DNA of 64,000 nucleotides from GH45 sp046704385 (GTDB taxonomy: Bacteria; Bacteroidota; Bacteroidia; Bacteroidales; SZUA-534), in contig JBJKSB010000108.1 in assembly GCA_046704385.1 (NCBI GenBank), forward strand, positions 1-64,000, read 5' to 3'. This document shows positions 60,319 to 64,000 of this stretch, one piece after another. The stretch's first letter is position 1, and each line of letters begins with the position of its first letter. Below the pieces are notes generated by a model. It worked only from the letters and a program-made list of their open reading frames with translations. It was not told the origin of the DNA and searched no databases. The translations under genes and the position numbers were made by a program.

Positions 60319-61974
60319 ATGAAAATTGCCCTCGCACAGCTCAATCTCCATGTTGGAAATTTTGAAAATAATGCCAAAAAAATAATTTCTACGCTTCAAA
60401 AAGCTAAAAAACAACAGATTGACCTTGTGGTGTTTTCTGAATTAACAGTGTCTGGCTATCCCCCATTAGATTTACTTGAACAACATGATTATATCACAAA
60501 ATGTGAACAAACCCTAAATATAATTGCTCAACAATGTATCGGAGTCGCGGCAATTGTCGGATCACCCTCAATAAATCCGTTACCAAAAGGAAAAAAACTT
60601 TTTAATGCGGCATTTCTGCTGGCCGATGGAGCCATTCAGAATAAAATTTACAAAACATTATTGCCCACTTACGACATTTTTGACGAATACCGATACTTTG
60701 AGCCCAACGATGAATACAAACTCTTTGAATACAAAGGTGAAAAGATTGCCTTAACCATTTGTGAAGATTTATGGGCCAAACAACCTTCAGCCTATATTGG
60801 TGCGAAAGGGGCGCTGTACAAAAAATCGCCGATGGACGAACTTATTAAGCTGAAACCCGATTATATAATAAATATAGCCGCTTCGCCATTTTCGTACAAC
60901 CAGGGAAAGGTGCGTACTCAGGTATTAGTCGATAATGCAGAAAAATACCGGGTCCCCCTGCTTTATGTGAACCAGGTTGGTGCAAATACCGAAATTATCT
61001 TCGATGGCGACTCAATGGTTTTAAATGCCAATGGAACTATCATCCATCGTTTAAAAACTTTTGAAGAAGATTACAAAATAATTGACACCGGAGAACTGAA
61101 GAGATCGCAGCTAACAGAAGAGAAAAAAACAGATGATAATTACATCGCTAAAATTCATGAGGCCCTGATCCTGGGCATTCGCGATTATTTTGCAAAAACG
61201 GGCTTCAAAAAAGCTACACTTGGGCTGAGTGGAGGAATTGACTCCGCCGTGGTTGTTTCATTGGCTGTTGAAGCGTTGGGCAGTGAAAATGTCAGGGTTT
61301 TGCTTATGCCATCCAAATATTCATCCGATCATTCCATTACGGATGCCAGGGAACTTGCTGATAACCTTGGAATTCATTACGATATTGTACCGATACAGCC
61401 TGTTGTAAATGCTTTTGAAGAAACTTTATCAGAACAATTTAAAGGATTACCGACAGATGTAACTGAAGAAAATATACAGGCCCGCACCCGTGGTATTTTA
61501 ATGATGGCCATCTCAAATAAATTTGGAAATATATTATTGAATACCAGCAATAAAAGTGAAGCAGCAGTAGGTTACAGCACCCTTTATGGGGATATGAACG
61601 GTGGCTTGTCTGTATTGGGTGATGTTTATAAAACCGATGTGTTTAAGTTAGCCCGGTATATTAATCGAAATGGTGAAATAATTCCAGAGAATTCCATTGT
61701 CAAACCCCCTTCAGCTGAACTCCGCCCTGATCAGAAAGATTCCGATTCTTTGCCTGAATATGAATTGCTCGATGCCATTTTATTTCAATATATTGAACAA
61801 AAACTAAGTGCTTCTGAAATTATTGAACAGGGTTTTGATGCTGAAGTGGTAAATAAAGTATTGCGACTGGTCAACATCAACGAATACAAACGCTTTCAGT
61901 TTCCACCCATACTTCGCGTGTCGTCAAAAGCCTTTGGTTTTGGAAGGAATATGCCTTTGGTGGCGAAATATTAA
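60319..61974 (+). CDS. nadE: glutamine-dependent NAD+ synthetase
   Basis: 551 residues. The N-terminal nitrilase-fold glutaminase domain has the catalytic triad E (VFSELTVSGYPPLDLL), K (YKTLLPTYDIF) and C (TICEDLW). The C-terminal synthetase has the PP-loop LGLSGGIDSAVVVSLA and later PPSAELRPDQKDSDSLPEYELLD, the nucleotide-binding motif of long NadE. It amidates nicotinic acid adenine dinucleotide to NAD with glutamine as nitrogen donor. In gliding Bacteroidota nadE often lies near gldB, as here. Confidence 0.95.
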   Translation: MKIALAQLNLHVGNFENNAKKIISTLQKAKKQQIDLVVFSELTVSGYPPLDLLEQHDYITKCEQTLNIIAQQCIGVAAIVGSPSINPLPKGKKLFNAAFLLADGAIQNKIYKTLLPTYDIFDEYRYFEPNDEYKLFEYKGEKIALTICEDLWAKQPSAYIGAKGALYKKSPMDELIKLKPDYIINIAASPFSYNQGKVRTQVLVDNAEKYRVPLLYVNQVGANTEIIFDGDSMVLNANGTIIHRLKTFEEDYKIIDTGELKRSQLTEEKKTDDNYIAKIHEALILGIRDYFAKTGFKKATLGLSGGIDSAVVVSLAVEALGSENVRVLLMPSKYSSDHSITDARELADNLGIHYDIVPIQPVVNAFEETLSEQFKGLPTDVTEENIQARTRGILMMAISNKFGNILLNTSNKSEAAVGYSTLYGDMNGGLSVLGDVYKTDVFKLARYINRNGEIIPENSIVKPPSAELRPDQKDSDSLPEYELLDAILFQYIEQKLSASEIIEQGFDAEVVNKVLRLVNINEYKRFQFPPILRVSSKAFGFGRNMPLVAKY

Positions 61975-61991
61975 TTTCTGGTAAGCAGGTA

Positions 61992-62022
61992 TTTGTTTCT
62001 AAAAATAATTGTCATAGATTTG
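61992..62022 (+). promoter_or_regulatory. consensus Bacteroidota promoter of the aminotransferase leader
   Basis: TTTG at 61992-61995, exactly 19 bp, then TAGATTTG at 62015-62022, a perfect TTTG-N19-TAnnTTTG. The start site would be a few bases downstream, about 62027-62029, right at the first leader ATG. The second ATG at 62038 would therefore have a short leader of about ten bases. Confidence 0.7.
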
Positions 62023-62037
62023 TTCACAATGAAAATA

Positions 62038-62091
62038 ATGAAAACAAATAGCATTCTTTTAGCGGGTATCCTTCTCTTAAATGGAGATTAG
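62038..62091 (+). CDS. leader peptide 1, Leu-rich (17 aa)
   Basis: Encodes MKTNSILLAGILLLNGD then TAG; an ATG three codons earlier (62029) would add MKI but lies at the probable transcript start. Ile/Leu make up 8 of 17 residues (six Leu, two Ile) in the run ILLAGILLL. The stop codon is followed within three bases by the antiterminator arm of terminator 1. Typical of ribosome-controlled attenuation, where stalling at scarce Leu or Ile frees the antiterminator. No homologous protein is claimed. Confidence 0.65.
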   Translation: MKTNSILLAGILLLNGD

Positions 62092-62129
62092 CTATCGGTG
62101 TGCTATAACTAAAATATTAAATAAGTTCT

Positions 62130-62161
62130 GACCTCACCGATTTTGGTGGGGTCTTTTTTTT
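62130..62161 (+). terminator. terminator 1 (attenuator)
   Basis: GACCTCACC (62130-62138) and GGTGGGGTC (62145-62153) form a 9-bp stem with one G-T pair and a 6-nt loop, followed by eight T. Its 5' arm overlaps CACCGAT, which can instead pair with ATCGGTG just after leader ORF 1. Confidence 0.85.
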
Positions 62162-62233
62162 ATGATTAAAGTAACTTACATAGCAATCCTCATTCTGGCA
62201 ATTCTTCTCATTATGAAAAGAACCGGGGATTAA
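62162..62233 (+). CDS. leader peptide 2, Ile/Leu-rich (23 aa)
   Basis: Starts at ATG 62162, immediately after the T-run of terminator 1, and ends with TAA at 62231-62233. The body reads ...YIAILILAILLIM..., with seven Ile and four Leu in 23 residues, including the run ATA-GCA-ATC-CTC-ATT-CTG-GCA-ATT-CTT-CTC-ATT-ATG. Ends in RTGD. The stop codon lies inside the antiterminator arm 62225-62235, so a ribosome that reaches the stop would block the antiterminator. Supports attenuation by Ile/Leu supply. Confidence 0.65.
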   Translation: MIKVTYIAILILAILLIMKRTGD

Positions 62234-62259
62234 TTGCCTTTTTTTATCATATTAATTAA

Positions 62260-62293
62260 GCCCCATTGATTCACATCATGGGGCATTTTTTTT
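62260..62293 (+). terminator. terminator 2 (attenuator)
   Basis: GCCCCA (62260-62265) pairs with TGGGGC (62279-62284), a T bulges, and TGAT pairs with ATCA, followed by A and eight T. The 5' arm can instead form the antiterminator with 62225-62235. It lies 13 bp before the aminotransferase ATG. Confidence 0.85.
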
Positions 62294-62306
62294 AAAATTT
62301 ATAGTT

Positions 62307-63506
62307 ATGAAAACAACACAAGAATTAACAGTTTCAAAATTTTCAGATCGTATTAATCAGGTTCCACGATCATTTCTCAGAGATATTCTGGAAGCTGCTG
62401 TATCACCTGATGTAATTTCTTTTGCCGGTGGTTTACCCAATAAACAGTTTTTTCCGGTATCTGAATTAGCAGAAAGCACTGCCCGGGTACTAATGAATAA
62501 TCCTTCAGAAGCACTTCAATATAGTATTACTAAGGGACTCCCTCAATTACGTGAGCTAATAGCAGATTTTTATAAAAACCAGGGTTTACAATTAAATATC
62601 AATAATATATTAATCACAACCGGATCGCAACAGGCACTTGATTTAATTGGCAAAGTATTCATTAACCGTCATGATAAAGTAATAATGGAAGAACCATCCT
62701 ATCTGGGGTCCATCCAGGCATTTTCAATGTATAAGCCTGAATTTATTTCCATTAACCTTGAAAATGATGGTATCAATCCCTTTGACTGGATAAATGCAAT
62801 ACAATACCATAACCCTAAGCTGACCTATATGATCCCAAATTTTCAGAATCCAACCGGTACTACCTACTCATTGTTAAAACGCAAAACAGTAGGTGAAAAA
62901 GCCAAAGAATTAAACACTTTAATTGTTGAAGACGATCCTTATAGTATGATACGATTTTCAGGTGACCCCCTTCCAAACATTTACAAATATGCTCCCGAAA
63001 ATACACTTCTCTTAGGATCATTTTCGAAAATAGTAGTCCCCGGGTTTCGCTTGGGTTGGATTGTTGGGTCTGCCCATTATATTGAAAAACTTGAATTGGC
63101 AAAACAGGCTACCGATCTTCACACTGATGTTTTTGCCCAACACATAATTATGGATTATCTGAAAAATAATGATTTAAAAAAACACCTAAAAAAAATAACA
63201 GAAAATTATAGAATACAAGCTAACCAAATGTTCCTGTCACTTCATACCTATTTGCCGAATAACTTTAAGTTTACAGTCCCCCAGGGAGGAATGTTTTGTT
63301 GGTTAGAAATGCCCGATGGGTTTTCATCGATGAAACTATTCGAAAAAGCCAAAAGTAAAGGAGTTATTTTTGTCCCAGGGGTACCATTTTATGCCAATTC
63401 AGCTAAAGAAAATACTGCAAGATTAAATTTTTCATGCAGCACACCAGAAATTATAAATAAGGGAGTTAAAAGACTGGCAGAATCTGTTAATGAATTACTC
63501 CAATAA
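62307..63506 (+). CDS. PLP-dependent aminotransferase, class I/II (LysN/ArAT-like)
   Basis: 399 residues, fold-type I. Pattern: ISFAGGLPNKQFFPVSELAES at the N-terminus, ITTGSQQALDLIG, MIPNFQNPTGTTYS, VEDDPYSMIRF and the PLP lysine in LLGSFSKIVVPGFRLGWIVG, with Arg in ARLNFSCSTPE near the C-terminus. This is the aminoadipate/aromatic/branched-chain transaminase group without MocR DNA-binding domain. The two Ile/Leu-rich leaders suggest that the enzyme works on branched-chain amino acids, which is an inference from regulation. The gene is transcribed alone; a bidirectional hairpin follows. Confidence 0.88.
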   Translation: MKTTQELTVSKFSDRINQVPRSFLRDILEAAVSPDVISFAGGLPNKQFFPVSELAESTARVLMNNPSEALQYSITKGLPQLRELIADFYKNQGLQLNINNILITTGSQQALDLIGKVFINRHDKVIMEEPSYLGSIQAFSMYKPEFISINLENDGINPFDWINAIQYHNPKLTYMIPNFQNPTGTTYSLLKRKTVGEKAKELNTLIVEDDPYSMIRFSGDPLPNIYKYAPENTLLLGSFSKIVVPGFRLGWIVGSAHYIEKLELAKQATDLHTDVFAQHIIMDYLKNNDLKKHLKKITENYRIQANQMFLSLHTYLPNNFKFTVPQGGMFCWLEMPDGFSSMKLFEKAKSKGVIFVPGVPFYANSAKENTARLNFSCSTPEIINKGVKRLAESVNELLQ

Positions 63507-63523
63507 CGTGAGTTTTAGAAAAA

Positions 63524-63557
63524 ATTATTTGCCCGGACAAAAGACCGGGCAAATAAT
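63524..63557. terminator. hairpin between convergent aminotransferase and T9SS-protein genes
   Basis: A perfect 13-bp stem between 63524-63536 and 63545-63557 (ATTATTTGCCCGG and its complement) with an 8-nt loop. On the minus strand it is followed by TTTTTC, a good T-run for the T9SS gene; on the plus strand the following bases are AT-rich but lack a continuous T-run. Confidence 0.75.
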
Positions 63558-63592
63558 ATGATGATCCGGAATAGATTCTACAAATTGATTTT

Positions 63593-64000
63593 TTACTTAA
63601 TAATAATTCTTTCAACAGCTATTCTATTATCAAGAACAACTTTTAACAAATAAATTCCTTGTGGATAGTCAGAAACATCAACCCTGATAGTTCCTTTTTC
63701 TTTAATACCATCACGGGTATATATTAACTTACCTGCTATATTATAAATAACCATTGAACTAATTACAGAATTATAGGTAATATTCAGCTCTTTATGGGCA
63801 GGATTCGGATAAATACTAATACAAGCCTGGTCTTCGGATTGGATTCCCACTGTTTTTAATACCACATCTTCAGTCACATCGCTTCCATTTACATTAACCT
63901 CACCGGTAGTTTCCAGGTATCCATCTGCTTTTACATCATAACTATATGTTCCATTTTCAATACCGGTAATTATAACTGAACCTGAGTTAGTTACGGTATA
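63593..64000 (-). CDS. T9SS type A sorting-domain protein, 5' truncated
   Basis: The frame is open to the right window edge, so only the C-terminus is seen; the GTG at 63877 is not a likely start. Residues nearest the edge form a beta-repeat (GTYSYDVKADGYLETTGEVNVNGSDVTEDVVL, in two pieces), a carboxypeptidase-regulatory-like pattern. Then the type IX C-terminal domain: IYPNPAHKELNITYN, MVIYNIAGKLIY, VDVSDYPQGIYLLKVVLDNRIAVERIIIK. The YPNPAxxxLxI ... GIYLLKV layout is the type A CTD, so the protein is exported to the surface by the type IX system. Its main domain is outside the window. Confidence 0.85.
   Translation of the reverse strand, partial: YTVTNSGSVIITGIENGTYSYDVKADGYLETTGEVNVNGSDVTEDVVLKTVGIQSEDQACISIYPNPAHKELNITYNSVISSMVIYNIAGKLIYTRDGIKEKGTIRVDVSDYPQGIYLLKVVLDNRIAVERIIIK

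Larger units (their letters stand above)
61975..62306 (+). promoter_or_regulatory. leader region with two tandem transcription attenuators
   Basis: The 332-bp stretch between nadE and the aminotransferase holds no full gene. From left to right: promoter (61992-62022), leader ORF 1 (62029/62038-62091), antiterminator arm ATCGGTG (62094-62100), terminator 1 (62130-62161), leader ORF 2 (62162-62233), antiterminator 2 (GGGGATTAATT, 62225-62235), and terminator 2 (62260-62293). ATCGGTG can pair with CACCGAT (62135-62141) in terminator 1; 62225-62235 can pair at 10 of 11 positions with 62254-62264 in terminator 2. Confidence 0.75.

Noticed and set aside
1..64000. CRISPR arrays, tRNA, rRNA genes, prophage or SusD genes
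   Set aside because: Looked for but nothing with the needed spacing, cloverleaf or family motifs was seen by eye; a covariance-model search would be needed to exclude small RNAs.

Overview
The window is AT-rich DNA from a member of the Bacteroidota, most likely a marine or anaerobic Bacteroidales/Marinilabiliales-type organism. The evidence is a type IX secretion C-terminal sorting domain, a GldB gliding-motility lipoprotein, a PorT-family barrel, a TonB-dependent receptor paired with a DUF4249 lipoprotein, a GWxTD protein, many lipoproteins with Bacteroidota-style lipoboxes, weak Shine-Dalgarno sequences, and promoters of the TTTG-N19-TAnnTTTG type. No rRNA, tRNA, CRISPR array or prophage was recognised.

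Layout. 1-6.8 kb (+): the C-terminal end of a nitroreductase-like protein, a small hypothetical protein, two CPBP-type membrane proteases around a CrtI-like FAD oxidoreductase, a methyltransferase, a lipoprotein serine protease and a VOC protein. 7-13 kb (-): a TolC / adaptor / RND efflux set split by an intact REP-associated tyrosine transposase (RAYT) with symmetric REP-doublet flanks. 13-24.3 kb (-): a signalling and envelope region with two tandem PepSY-like proteins, a broken histidine kinase, a DUF4249 lipoprotein and TonB receptor with their own ECF sigma factor and a protein that looks like an anti-sigma factor joined to an outer-membrane barrel, and an OmpR-type two-component system. 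A direct-repeat motif with 11-bp phase lies upstream of the response regulator, the ECF sigma factor, one PepSY gene and the broken kinase, which suggests one regulon. 24.5-31.9 kb: a HipA kinase remnant, an MFS transporter, a metallo-beta-lactamase-fold protein, a heterodimeric ABC exporter with one degenerate ATP site, a small membrane protein and a second ECF sigma factor.

32.1-37.7 kb: a 1415-residue fusion of two 2-hydroxyacyl-CoA dehydratase activase domains with a dehydratase-like component, downstream of a TetR regulator that has a clear palindromic operator at its own promoter. 37.8-51.4 kb (mostly +): small membrane proteins, arginine deiminase, two SpoU-type RNA methyltransferases, a CE15-like esterase, a YjjG-type nucleotidase (-), a GWxTD protein, a TolB-propeller/outer-membrane-barrel fusion and an M20 amidohydrolase. 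51.4-52 kb is a repeat-rich gene-free stretch with a 21-bp tandem array. 52-64 kb: a secreted WD40/Ig-like/caspase protein, an outer-membrane barrel, a PKD lipoprotein, 5-formyl-THF cyclo-ligase, GldB, a PorT-family barrel, glutamine-dependent NAD synthetase, an aminotransferase, and the end of a T9SS-exported protein.

The strongest non-genic signal lies at 61992-62306, upstream of the aminotransferase: a textbook Bacteroidota promoter, then two consecutive leader-peptide/terminator units. Both leader peptides are unusually rich in Leu and Ile, and each terminator has an alternative antiterminator pairing that starts at the end of the leader ORF. This reads as two transcription attenuators in series.

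All functional calls come from reading the sequence against known family features; no database search was run.
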